From: Favolaschia claudopus | Lineage: Eukaryota; Basidiomycota; Agaricomycetes; Agaricales; Mycenaceae | Direction: 5' to 3' | DNA length: 64,000 nt | Assembly (NCBI GenBank): GCA_037176885.1 | Contig: JAWWNJ010000005.1 | Span: 992,001 to 1,056,000 of the forward strand | Shown here: one piece after another, positions 1 to 10,974 of the stretch | Position numbering within the stretch: position 1 is the first letter of the stretch | Layout: every line of letters starts with the position of its first letter | Notes under the pieces: generated by a model | Seen by the model: only the letters and a program-made list of their open reading frames with translations | The model's database searches: none | What the model was told of the DNA's origin: nothing | Position numbers and translations under genes: made by a program

Positions 1-1277
1 GCTCTTCTGTTCTATTCAATTTTCTTTCCGTTTTCGCGTCTTCTTCAACACGAGCGCTTTGGCTCAAGTAGTAAGTATTATCCGCATGCAAAGCAGACTC
101 ACATCAGCCTTCGACAGGCAACACGACGCAGGATTTGGTGATTTCTATTCGTTTCTTTTCATTTGCGCCTTTTTACGACGAAGAACGTTCCTCAACATGA
201 CCAGACGCGTACCAGATCGGCCCTTGCAACATTTAATGAGATTTCCTTCTCTATGCGATTTGCAGGCTACATTTGACGCTTCATTCAACTTTTCTCTGCC
301 GTGAGTTTCTGTTCTCTTCTTATCTTGAGTTCTCACATCCCTCACGCTTGCCGAGTCCTCAAGCTTCCATGATTTCTTCAAATTCCTTGAAATTTCGTCA
401 TACTCCTCTCCGTCCGATTCGTGTCGTCAACGTCGCGTACAAGGTACAACATGAACGTTGAATACGTTAACAACTTACGCGCCTACGTCCTCGCATCACC
501 GTGACGCGTGTGGTCCTCCTCCGGTATGCAGTTACTAAAATACCTCTTACATTCCACAGTGCGGAAAATCCAAGATAAGCATTGCAATGCCAGTGGTAAG
601 GGACTGACGAACGTTCCTCGCATGCTTTTTGCACGCAAAATTACCCCTTCCAGTCCAACGAATCGGCGAATCAAATTCTCAACTGGCAGTCTTCGCGGTG
701 CGCCCACAGAAGGTCACATTCAGTGAGTTGCTGCGAAATAAAAGCTATGATTAGGCTTAGCCTCTCGGTTTTTTTTTTTCTTAGCCTAGGCCGAGGATAG
801 CAAGCTCATGCTTACTAGTAGGATTTGGCTATTCCTGCTACCTTCAAGTAAGTTGAACTAGCTTTTCATATGTGAGTACCTAAAACTGAGTTGAATCACG
901 GATATTTATGCCGGGTTTTGTTAGATACTATACTCAACAGTCCAGATGTAAGGTCGAGGAGGGGAAGGTTGAACGTTAAATGTTGTTAGCTTCAAGCGTC
1001 GGCACAGCTACTTTAGGGCATTGAGTAAATTGCACGCGACGAGCCGAATTCGTCGCAATTCCTAATTTGTGAGGCAGCGTTCAATCATGATCGATCCTTA
1101 CTGAACGTGCCTCAGGCCGAATGTTGCTGTTGTATTTACCACAATCCAAACTTATGGCTGAGCTCCGAGTCGCAGTAATATTCCGGCCGAGCTGGAATTA
1201 GAACTCAAATCAGTAATCAAGAAGCCTGCGGTCCCGGCGGCGCATAAAGGTTGAATGTAATAGAAATGAATCTGAGC
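1..1277. other. Intergenic, no gene recognised
   Basis: Short frames here lack start context, codon bias or recognisable motifs on either strand. A poly-T run lies near 769-780. It could be 5' leader or flank of a gene to the left, but nothing shows this. Confidence 0.5.
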
Positions 1278-1677
1278 TACTTGCCTTGAGTTGACGTACG
1301 GTTCGGGACCGCCCGGCGCTGGGTCAATGTTAATATCCAGGAAATGGAGAAAGGGAGAAGGGAACGGAATAGGCCGAACTTGAAGACGAGGTTGAGAGCG
1401 AAAAGGAGGAGGAGAGCTTGAAGTGAAGGGAGGGGGAACGATACGGAGATATTTAACGGAGAGAATTTAGACGGAGACGAAAAAGAAAGTCCAAGGTATG
1501 CAAGATCCGGGTAGCATGATATCGTTGCAGTGAGGGCAAGGGTTTGATTCAGTAAAAGTATGCAACGCAGGGTAAGGCATGCGCCCCGCGTGGGCAGTGT
1601 GAACGGCGAAAGCGCACGGATTATCTGAATCCATATTATGCTCCCGGAGCGTGTCCAACAAAACCAAATCGGATTCG

Positions 1678-3990
1678 AAGACAAGAAATAAGAGACTTTC
1701 AACAGGATAGGCAAGCGGTTTAACGTTTGAGTGGGCTTGGGACGGAGATGCGGAGAGATTCTCGTTGTCGGGGGCAAGAAGAAGAGAAGAGAAGACATGG
1801 CAAAGGCAAGGCACGGGAAATCAGGAGAGCCACAAGAACAACAACGTAACTGACACGGAAGGGAGTGAGGCAGCGTGGATATGGGCCAGGGACATGGCGT
1901 TGGAAATTTGGATTCAATTTGATGTGTGGTTGAACTTCTTGGCGCGTGGTTGTGCCAGTGGATATAGGCGATAAGTTGGGGAAGTTGCAGAAATTTTTGT
2001 CATGTTATTCGGGATGCGCTGTGCCGGGGGTGGTTTTCAGGTAAGGAATACCGCCCTGCGTGAGGATGGACGGCGACGAACAAAATAATAGATAGTCAAA
2101 CCGGACAAACGAGATACAAAAAGATATCCAGGTTACGGAAGCAGCATAAGAACTTATCCAAAGCAAGAAAACAGGAGAGGATGGACGAGATAGGCTGTGT
2201 GTCGTTATTCCTGCCATCGTACGGCAACACAATCTTCGGATAGCGGTCGAGCGCGGTGTTGGCAAGAGGAAAGGAAAGAGGAAATAGTACTGATAAAGAG
2301 ACGGTCAGCGGAACACAGAGATCGCGTAATGGTCCGGGGCGACAAGACGAGAAGGACACGGGACGGACGGGCGTGGAAATCGCCGATCGTTTGTGCCAGT
2401 GTTTGAGTTTGTGGGTCGGTGTATAAGAAAATGGAGAGGCGTTCAACTGCGTGAGGTATGTAACACAAAGCCCAGGGTAACGGGAGAGGACAGATATCGC
2501 AGCGCGGTTAGCGGCAGGTGAGCCATGCTCCGGAGAAACAGCTACGATTCGAGGATAAGACATTTCGAACAAGCCGGTGCCAGTCCAATAGAGCAGGTGC
2601 TGCGGCTTTTGCGGACGAGGGGTTTGCTTTCGTTACCTCCTCCCTCCAACCGAAACAAGTGGGAGGAAGGGATAACCGGCACGCGAGACACCGACCGACT
2701 GTGAAGGAGGCAAGAGCAAGAAAAGGCACGAGCTCGGTCAGCGGAACAAAAACCTCTCGTAACGCAAAAAAGTGGTCCGACATTGCATGGGAACGGTGTG
2801 GGGAAATTGAGTTTGTGCGTGGGATTGAATCGAGCGCGGGATGTGCTATGCCAGTGAATGCCAGTGGATGAATGTCTTGTCTTGTGTGAACATTGTTGCT
2901 AAGCGAAGACAGCGATGATTGGTATGGGGTGCCAGTGCGGAGGTAATATCTTGAGAGGGCAGAACTAAGGTACAGTAGCCTGCATGCAGTTGAGGTGTGC
3001 GTGCCTGCGTGCCAGTGCGCCAGTCGATATGCATGCTCCGGACAGAGAATAAGCACAAGATAAGATTCGAGGATAAGAAAATAAGAGAGGGTGCACGGAA
3101 TAGAACAGGTGATACGGCAGTAAATTGAATTTGCTGTACCGACCTGCTGAGACCTGCTGAGACACCGGAAGCTTAAGAGGGTATCGATGTTAGAGTGGTT
3201 TCGTTACCCACCTTCACGCGACATTAACCGGCGCGACTTGTCGCGAGGGCGCGAGAAGGAACCAAGGAGAGAAAGGCACGAGAAGGTCAGCGGAACACAA
3301 ACATTTCGTAACTGTGAGTAGCAATCGAATAATGGTCCGATATTGCTTGGGAAGAAATCGTCGAGAGTTTCGCGGAGTGTGAAACCGAAAGGCTACTTGA
3401 CTTCGACACCGGAAGATCGCGAAGGAAGAAGATCCTTCCTTCACTGAGTTGCGTTGTCGATGGTTGCCGGCCCAAGCCTGTTTTCGGTGCGGGGTAGTGC
3501 ACTCGTGAGCTGACCCGGGGATTCATTTCCGAGTCCGACAGAGACCGCTTTTAACGCAAAGATTCTTAGAGGCAGAGGGCATGGGACGCGACTGGGACGG
3601 CGCGTGAGTTGCGGTGCGGTGCACGTCCGCACTCCGGAATAAGGTAGATAGCGAGCCTTGAAATGATGAATCGACACTGGCTTGAATGATTGCTTGGTAC
3701 GTTCCGCGTGGGTATTTCGCGCCCATAGCCATATCCATATTCGAGCCAGAGTGAATGAATATAGTTAGATAATTATAGATTGTCTGTCAGATGCTACTTA
3801 GTGGGAAGAAAGATCGACGAGCTTCGCGGGGTGTGAATGAATCTCTTGTCTTGTCTTGTCAAATTGTCTTGCGAATGTCAGCCTGTTTTCGGTGCGGGGT
3901 AGTAGCTTTAATTACTTGGTGGGAGGCAGGCAGGCACGCGACGTGCGAGGGTGTACATGGTATGGGATACCAGTGCTGAGAATCATTAAT
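1678..3990. repeat. Diverged 2.2-kb repeat, copy A
   Basis: This stretch aligns block by block, in the same order and orientation, with 10975-13150. Matching blocks include 1678-1815 with 10975-11130, 1925-2050 with 11300-11420, 2155-2380 with 11540-11720, 2510-2900 with 11970-12380, and 3200-3530 with 12670-13000. I estimate identity at roughly 70-80% with many small indels. Within the copy a motif reading GTCAGCGGAACA, then an ATTTCGTAA-like word, then TGGTCC recurs near 2307, 2737 and 3287, so the copy seems built of repeated subunits of about 500 bp. No open frame is shared between copies, so it looks non-coding, perhaps a decayed mobile element or an old local duplication. The limits are approximate. 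Confidence 0.75.
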
Positions 3991-5668
3991 GCGGCATGTT
4001 TTCGAATAACGCGTGCTTGCACGCTCGGTTTGCGTGTCATGTTACCTTACGTCCCCGAAACGCGTTGGTTGCAGACGCGCTGCAAGCCGATACCGAGCCC
4101 GGGGCGAAGCCAGGCGGCGTCGCGTGAGCGCGATGCCCGTTTCTGCAATCATGGGTCCGATAGCAGAAACTCGAAGATAGATAAGCGGCGCGTCTCCGAT
4201 TGCGCGCGCGTCAGAGGGTCGGTTTGTCGTCGCGTCAGAGGGTCAGCTTGATAGATAGTGTTTGTCGCCAGTTGCCAGTTGTCGCCGGGGGTGCTAATAA
4301 GACAGCGAGAGAGAGTCTGCAGGAAGCGAGGGACGGGACGGGATTGCCTTTTCTAGTGTGGGGGAGGGGGACTCGTGCGCGGGGGGATGTTGGGTTGTTA
4401 ATGTGATGAGGATATGTGATCGAGGAGGACACACTGGTAACATGATCGGGCGTGGGTTTGAATTTGGTGGGCACGCGTAGAGAGTCTAGACCAAGTTCGA
4501 GAAAAGAAGAGGGATTGGATTTGAAGGCGAGGTGTGTATGTGTTGTCACAAGTTGCGAGTGCGTTTCGCTCAGAGTCGTTGAGGCGCGCGATGATGATGA
4601 TGAACCAAAGCAAAGCAAGAGGTGAAGAAATATAGATAAGAAAGAGAAGCCGAGCGGAATAGGAAGGAGGGAGCTTTAAACATAGAGAAGTCTAGTACGG
4701 ATTTGGCAATGGGACATATATAGCTTATGGTGGGTGGGCGCCAGGTGTGTTTGACAGGGTGGGTGTGGGAGGCAGCTCATAGATAAGCAAAGCGAGAGAG
4801 AGGGAGTAAGGTTTGGATTGGAGGTAGGATTGGAGGTATCATTATACGAAGGATGAGAAGGTTCGCTGGCAGAGGTGAGGACGGAGGGGAGTGGATGGAG
4901 GTAAGTTAGTGACTGTTGGAAGGAGAAGAAAGACAAGCGAGGATAATCAAAGATGAGACATAGCGCTAGTGGGTGGCAGAACCAAGGCAGAACTGGAACA
5001 ATACAACGAAGGTGAAGCGAGGGGAGATCGGGCCGGCGTGACGTGGCGGTGGTGGGCGGGAAGGCCTGGTTGGGGTTGTGCTGGTGGGAACGTGGTGATG
5101 GCAGCAGATGCAGATTGAGATCGGGATTGAAGGGAGGCGGCAGCTGAGATAGATTGAGATTGAGATTGAAGGGAGGATCGATTAGTGCAGGCCCAAGGGG
5201 AAGTGGGAAGGGTGCTAACAAGGTGCTAAGTAGGGAAGCAAGTAAGAGAAGAGAGTTAAGTATAGCAGGCTTGGCTGAGAATCGGGTCGGGATTGAGGAA
5301 GAGGCGAGGGGCTTGGCGGATGAGACAGGATGTTGGATTATGGGATGGCGGCGGACGGACGACGGAAGAAGACGGGCGCGGACACAATTGCGATGCAGCG
5401 ATGTTATACTCAACTCCGAATGGACATCGACTGCGCGATTTACGCCGGCAAAGGGGTTGCATTGTCTCGTAGTAAAAAAAAAAAGAGAAGTAAAAGTAAA
5501 AATACGACGGTGGCAGATCCCGAGACGCTATTACGTTCCGCACGGAAGGCAGGGCCAAAGAAAGAGGGTCGGACAGTGTCTGGGTAAAAAGGAAGAATGG
5601 CCCTTTGTGGTCGGAGTGTATGAGTCTGCCTTCCTAATTGGGATCACCGGTGGCCCGGTAACGAGTCG
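3991..5668. other. Gene-poor stretch with low-complexity tracts
   Basis: No gene is recognised. An imperfect tandem run of GATTGAGAT-like words lies near 5110-5175. The long minus-strand frame at 4676-5413 is compositionally biased (Leu/Pro/Ser) and has no motif, so it is not called. Confidence 0.45.
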
Positions 5669-5693
5669 GTGACATTGTGACAGTGACGTGACG
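5669..5693. promoter_or_regulatory. GTGAC/GTGACG motif cluster
   Basis: Four GTGAC words occur within 25 bp, about 140-160 bp upstream of the start at 5831. They resemble CRE-type (TGACG) half sites. A similar cluster lies upstream of the gene at 63657. A regulatory role is inferred only. Confidence 0.35.
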
Positions 5694-5830
5694 AATATTT
5701 GAGTCGCCATCCGCTGCGTCTCTTTTTCAGCGCGCCTCCCTCACTCCATACAAGATGCATCGCTGTACGTGGTAACCCAGGCCCCCCAGGTCGCTCTCTC
5801 TGCGCCGCCATCCTCGAGGACATCGACGAG

Positions 5831-7208
5831 ATGCCCCTCCCACACCACCCGATCCTCAAACACCCCTCCTCGCAACAGCCCATCCCCAACTACGACCCCT
5901 TCCCGCACCTCCTCGACCCCCAAGTCCACTTCCCCCCCTCCCCCTCCCTCACCCGCACCTTCAAAGCCCACTCCGCCGCGCAGTACGACCGCACCCCCAT
6001 TCAGGTCGCCCCGAACGCATGCGCCCTCCCCGCCCGCGGCTGTCCCGGGCGGACGTACTACGACCAGTCGTCCCGCGCGAAGAAAGCGATGGCGCAGACG
6101 GCACCGGCCACCCGCCGCGGCGCGTCGCTGCACCCCCGCGCACTCAACGCAGCGCCCGATGACGAGGATGAAGACGAGGAGGACGAGGACGACGACGACG
6201 ATGAGGAGGAACGCACGCCGACCCGCACGAGTCCGTACATACCCCTCCCCGTCCCCCCGCCCATACCCCATCCCCACTCGCACTCGTATCCCTACGCCCC
6301 GCCCCCGCTCGTCCCCGACCTCAGCTCAGAGAGCGACGAAAGCGACGGCTTCGCTTCCCCACCGCCCGAGCTGGCCTCCGCTCCCTCCCCATCCTCTTCT
6401 CCCTACCCGTATGGCTATCCGTATCAGCAGCACCCGGGTCCGTCTTTCTTCCTTCCTTTCTTTCATCCTCGCTCTAACCATTCTGTCCTTGTAATCAGGC
6501 ATGCCTCCCAGCAGATACCACCCTGCATACCCTCCCCCTCCCCACGCCTCACCCTACCCGCATCCCACCATGGGCTATCCCGGTCCCCCTCAGAGACAAC
6601 ATCGCCCCTCCCCCTCATCCCACTCTCCCCAATCCTCCTTCCAATCCCACTCCTCCCAGTCTTCCTCGCGCCCACGCCGCCCCCAAACTCCCTTCGCGCG
6701 CTCCTCCTCGCCTGACGAAGAGGGCTACGAAGAGGAAGACCTCCCCGCCTCCTACTCCCACTCTTCTTCCTCTCCCTCCCATTCTCTTTCCCTCCATAGC
6801 TCTTCGTCGCGGCCGAGAGACCGCGACCGCGATCGGCACACCCGCGACCGCAGCCGAAGTCGTGAACGGGAAAGGGAGAGGGACCGCAAGCAGGCGCAGA
6901 TGCAGTTGGGGCTGGGGTCGCCTACAAGGGAGCGCAAGTCGCCGAACTTCTCAACCTCGTCTTCCTCGGGATCGTCGAATTCTGCGTCAAGAACGTCCCC
7001 GCGCTCCGCGAGCTTCCCCGCCGCTGCGTCTGTCGGGTTGGCGTCTCCGTCGTCGTCGTCGAAGGATCGGGCAAAGTCGCCTCCCAAGAACAGGGATCGA
7101 GAAAAGAAAGACAAAGACAAGGACAAAAGCGTCTCCTCCCTCTGCCGCGTGCTCAAGGCCGCGAGCTTTCGCGATGCGGAGGGGGATGGGTGTTTGGGTG
7201 GGTTTTAG
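5831..7208 (+). CDS. Low-complexity RS-type conserved fungal protein
   Basis: Two exons, 5831-6437 and 6499-7208, joined across a 61-bp GT..AG intron, give 438 residues. The N-terminal part (about residues 20-75) carries a pattern ending VHFPPSPSLT...HSAAQYDRTPIQV...LPARGCPGRTY, which I remember from uncharacterised Agaricomycete proteins. It is followed by a pure acidic tract (residues about 112-130), a Pro/Tyr/Ser/His-rich middle, an RD/RS/RE-rich stretch resembling splicing-factor tails, and a Lys/Asp-rich end. The frame is open about 44 codons upstream of 5831, so the start is a choice; the ATG at 5831 begins the conserved part. High GC and strong third-base C bias support coding. No biochemical function can be assigned; RNA-related or nuclear roles are only suggested by the RS-like tail. 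Confidence 0.75.
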
Positions 7209-8280
7209 TGGGTGCGCGACCGAGCGCGTTTGATCGGGAGTTTGGGGTGGGTTGAGTGGGGTGTTGGGTTTGGATGGGTTGCCTGCGAGGTAGCGCCTAC
7301 CACCCACTCCCTGCGATGCCATTCTATCTTATTCTCATTCTCATAACGACTTCCCCCCATCAACTTTCTACTTTACGATACGACAACCATTTTTCTCTTT
7401 CTCTCTTCTTTCTTTTTCGATTCATCATCGTACATACTACCGCACACAACAGAACACAGAAATCAAATGCAATTGTTTTACTACTATTTAGCTACGCTAC
7501 CATACCGTACCGATCCAATACGACACGACCTTTTCTATCTTTCTCTCTCGCTTGCTTGTTCATATCTTATCATCTCTTTTTTTGATGCACGATATCGTAT
7601 GGCTCTTTCTCTGACTTTCTCGCACGCACGTATCTATATATCTGACTCTGAGTTATTCAATCGCTTGCTTGTTATTTAGCTAGTACGAGGAGAGAAAGTA
7701 TTGTACATAGTTCTTAGTTTTTTGTAGTCCTTTTTTATTATGAATGCGAGAGGTTCGAGGCGCCGCGATTATGAGTTCGATTCGAAGTGGGAATTGAGGA
7801 AGAAAACGGGGTGAATGAAGGAGGTGGCCATAGCATGGCATGTAAGGAGCACGAGCGACTGGGATGCGATATCGACGACGACGGCGACGAGGGTTTTCTT
7901 TCGAGTGGGTAGAGACTCGGAGGCGAAAGAGGGATGGATATGAGTGCTGCGAGGCGAGGCAAGGAGAGCCCATTTGATTCCGGGGTGGTGCTGTAGAGAG
8001 TATTGAGAACGAAGAGCAAGGAAAGAGCAAGGCACTGCCGCAGGGAGGAGTCGAGGAAGAAGAACAAGGATAACGGGAGGAAACCATTGACCGGCATCCT
8101 TCGTACTGTAGGGGAGGGGTAGAGGGGAGAGCCACCAGTGTAGTGCTTAAGCAATCGCGTTTTCTGAACCATTCCCGTCCGTCCAGTCATCGAGGGAGAG
8201 CAACCATTTAAGAAAAGAACCTTGTCGCATTCCAAAAAAAAAACTCAAAACATGTCAACGCGCATACTTCAAATTCCGCC
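7209..8280. other. Convergent intergenic region
   Basis: This is the 3' flank shared by the RS-type protein (+) and the dehydrogenase (-). It is T/C-rich, especially 7320-7680, consistent with 3' UTR sequence. No gene is seen. Confidence 0.5.
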
Positions 8281-10224
8281 TCACAGATTTGACGAACCCC
8301 CACCCAAAATCCCCGCCAACACCTCCTCCGTGTACACCACCAACCCCCTTACAGCGGCGTCAGACCCGCCGTATCCCTTCATCGGCGTGCCGTGCAGGAG
8401 GCCCTGGAAGCGTATGTGGGTTAGTAAAGAAACAAAACAGAATGAATCAGTGAAATCGGATGAAACAAGATAAATAAAATCGGATGAAACAAGATATGAT
8501 GAGCGATGAAAGATGAGGAAAAGTACGCACATATTTCCTCGCCCCCGCCGTCGTGGTGTCCGCAAACTGCGTTTCATGCTCGGGACTGCACACATGCTGG
8601 CTGACGACGTCGCCTGTGTCCCCGCGGAGGAAGAGGCCGCCGCCCGAGGAAGGGGCCGGGTCGAAGAGGGCGTAGAGCATGTATTGCGCGCGGTCGTCCT
8701 GTGTGGGGGGTGAGTGAGTGTGTGTGTGTGCGTGGTGCGGATTTACGGAGAAGAAGAGGAATAAGGAATAAGGAAGAAACTGGAGACAGAATTTTAAAGA
8801 AGAGGAGAATCGTCTACACACCTGCGTACACGCCGTCCGCCTTTTCACGAACCCAAAGAACCACGAGACGGGTTCCCAGAGCCAGCCCATGTCGACGTGG
8901 GCGGAGGTCGCGGTGAGGACCTGTCCCGGGCTGATGTGCGTGAAGGTGAGGGTGGGGTGCTGGGCGGCGAAGTGCTGTGCGGGGAGAGGAAGTGAGATAT
9001 ATTGTTTAGACAAAATGAATATGAAGGAGTAGAGCCTGGAACGTACAGCGACCAGCCCGTCGTTATACGCCATCCCGCGCACTAGCCCTTTTATCGCGGC
9101 GATGTTCTGGAGAAAGGACATGAGCTCTCGAGTTCGAAGCCGCAGCAAATGTAGAAGTAGAAAGAAATACGCACAGGCATAACACCCTGCAAAAACCTAT
9201 ACCGCCTCTTATACGCCTCGTGCACGCCTAAATCGGAGGTGGGTATGCGCACGCCAAAGCCGGCGCCTTGGATCGTCATGATGTGTGCGTGTTGGCCGAG
9301 GTCGTGGGCGGCCTGGAGGAGGGGGAGAAGTTCGCGCGTGAAGAGGTAGCGGGAGAAGTATCTGCGGTGTGGTGTTAGCGATATTTTCTTGCTTGTTTTC
9401 GTGTTCAGAGGAGAAGCATGTTCAGAGGAGAAGAAAGCAGGGAGGAAGGAAACAAAGACGACCGACAAATCATGGCATGCGCACCCATCGACCATCGCAA
9501 CGCAGGAACGACGCGCCTCTTCTTGAGTCGGGAAAATCGCAGCCCCACACGACGTGCAGCGAGGAGTCGGGCACAAGTACGAAGGCGCATTTCCTCAGGT
9601 GGTTGTTTCTTATTATCCTCTGGCTGGGTTTAAAGTCCATGGCCTCGATTTAGCGGTAGGGGGGACCGACAATGTCGGCCTGGATGCCTGACAGACCGCC
9701 CGCGGGTCTGTCGAGCTAACATGGTTAACCTGCACTACTATAACGCTCCACCAAAAGAAGAAAAAAAAGCCGAAGACGAAAGAAGAAATTAAAACCAACC
9801 GCATAACCAAATGCTCATTTATCCCCTCCTCCGTTTCGCTCGCCCTCGATATCGAATTCGCAGCAAGCCCGCCGGCAGTCATCACTAGAAAGTTTACCCT
9901 CCTCAGCCGCGTCTTCAGCGTTTCGCAGACAGCGTGGACGGCACGCATGCTCGACGCGTCGCAGGCGACGAATTCGTGTTTCCATCCATCCCCGCCTTCG
10001 CCTCCTTCTTGGTCAGCAGGCTTTGGAAACCCCGCCAAAACCTTCTCCGCCGTGGCCTTGCTCCGCCCGATGATGATGATATGCGCATGGCCCTTGGTTT
10101 GACGCGCGAGGGCCTCGGCCATGGCTTGTCCAACGCCGGAGGTGCCGCCGAAGAAGATGGCGACGGGGAGGTAGGAGGGGGAGAAGGCGGCGTTGGAGGC
10201 TTGAACTGTGGCGAGGGGAGGCAT
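8281..10224 (-). CDS. Short-chain dehydrogenase/reductase
   Basis: Six exons on the minus strand: 9800-10224, 9175-9361, 9047-9106, 8822-8974, 8531-8698, 8281-8403. All phases close and give about 371 residues. The N-terminal Rossmann motif GGTSGVGQAMAEAL binds NAD(P); D in VACDASS and the LVMTAGGLA stretch match the classical SDR fold. The catalytic Tyr region reads MAYNDGLVAHFA, followed by FTHISPGQVLT. The usual YxxxK lysine is absent, as in a fungal SDR subgroup I remember with YND in this place. Introns are 54-127 bp except the first, 438 bp (9362-9799), which holds two hairpins. Substrate is unknown; secondary-metabolite or lipid reduction are possibilities. The start at 10224 is the first ATG of the frame, 18 codons before the Rossmann glycine motif. 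Confidence 0.88.
9666..9712. repeat. Two adjacent hairpins inside the long SDR intron
   Basis: 9666-9678 is a 13-bp near-perfect palindrome (CCGACA, one base, TGTCGG). 9690-9712 is an 8-bp stem (GACAGACC/GGTCTGTC) around a 7-base GC loop. Both lie in the 438-bp intron, the longest clearly defined in the window, and may belong to inserted sequence. Confidence 0.6.
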
Positions 10225-10974
10225 TTTGGTTCGGGTTCAAGCGAGAATAGTGGGTATACTTAGTCTTGACTGAAACTGAGCTGTTGGTGATGGGGTTGAA
10301 TTATAGCGGCGCTACAGGCCCGACGGCGACGCGACGCGTTTGCCATTGGCTAGAATGACTGCCGACGACGCGTCATGATCATGGTGACTCTGAGGAACAC
10401 TGAAATTTGAATTGAGTATAGATCAGGGCGAGGTCGTTCTGGTGAGTGAGTGATGGCAGATCAATATCGGCGCCAAGTTGGGCGTTTGCGGTCAAACAAA
10501 ACCGTGAAACAAAAACGACAGTTCGAAAAATCGGGAGGAACAGTTGAGGAGGAGGGTTGTACGAAGTTAAACATAGGCTCTCAGAGGCGAATGAACTGAC
10601 AAAAAGGTGGAACAACATGAACAAAAATTTGGAACCCTGAACGCTGGCAAACCCGGAAGGAAGTTGGGAGGTGCTGGAGGCATATATGTTTCCGATCCAT
10701 TCGTTGAAATTCAAGCGCTAGTCAAAACATAAGGAACGAATATCTTGGCCAACATTCATTGAGTCGTGAGCTTCAAATCGAAGTACAGCTGGTGGAGGGC
10801 GGAAGAATCGTACTCAAGTTATTGTCCGTTGAGGGCTGTACCGGGGAATCACGGTGGTTTTCAGGTAAGGGTTGCAGCGACACAGAAAGAATAGACAGTA
10901 ACCCAGGGCAGGAGGATCTCGCCGCCGACCGCGCGTGAAAGTCCGGAGTGTAGCAAAACCATATTGAATTTGAA
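10225..10974. other. Intergenic, no gene recognised
   Basis: This is the upstream flank of the dehydrogenase running into the second repeat copy. From about 10850 it contains the word CAGTAACCCAGGGCA, which recurs near 11445 and marks internal repetition before the main repeat block. No coding signal. Confidence 0.45.

Noticed and set aside
4676..5413. 245-codon frame on the minus strand
   Set aside because: Leu/Pro/Ser bias from low-complexity DNA, no motif, no splice partners.
5741..6283. Glycine/valine-rich minus-strand frame
   Set aside because: Shadow of the GC-rich RS-type protein on the plus strand.
9405..9653. Frames inside the long SDR intron that looked like a transposon remnant
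   Set aside because: Too short and without recognisable domain; kept only as a note on the intron.
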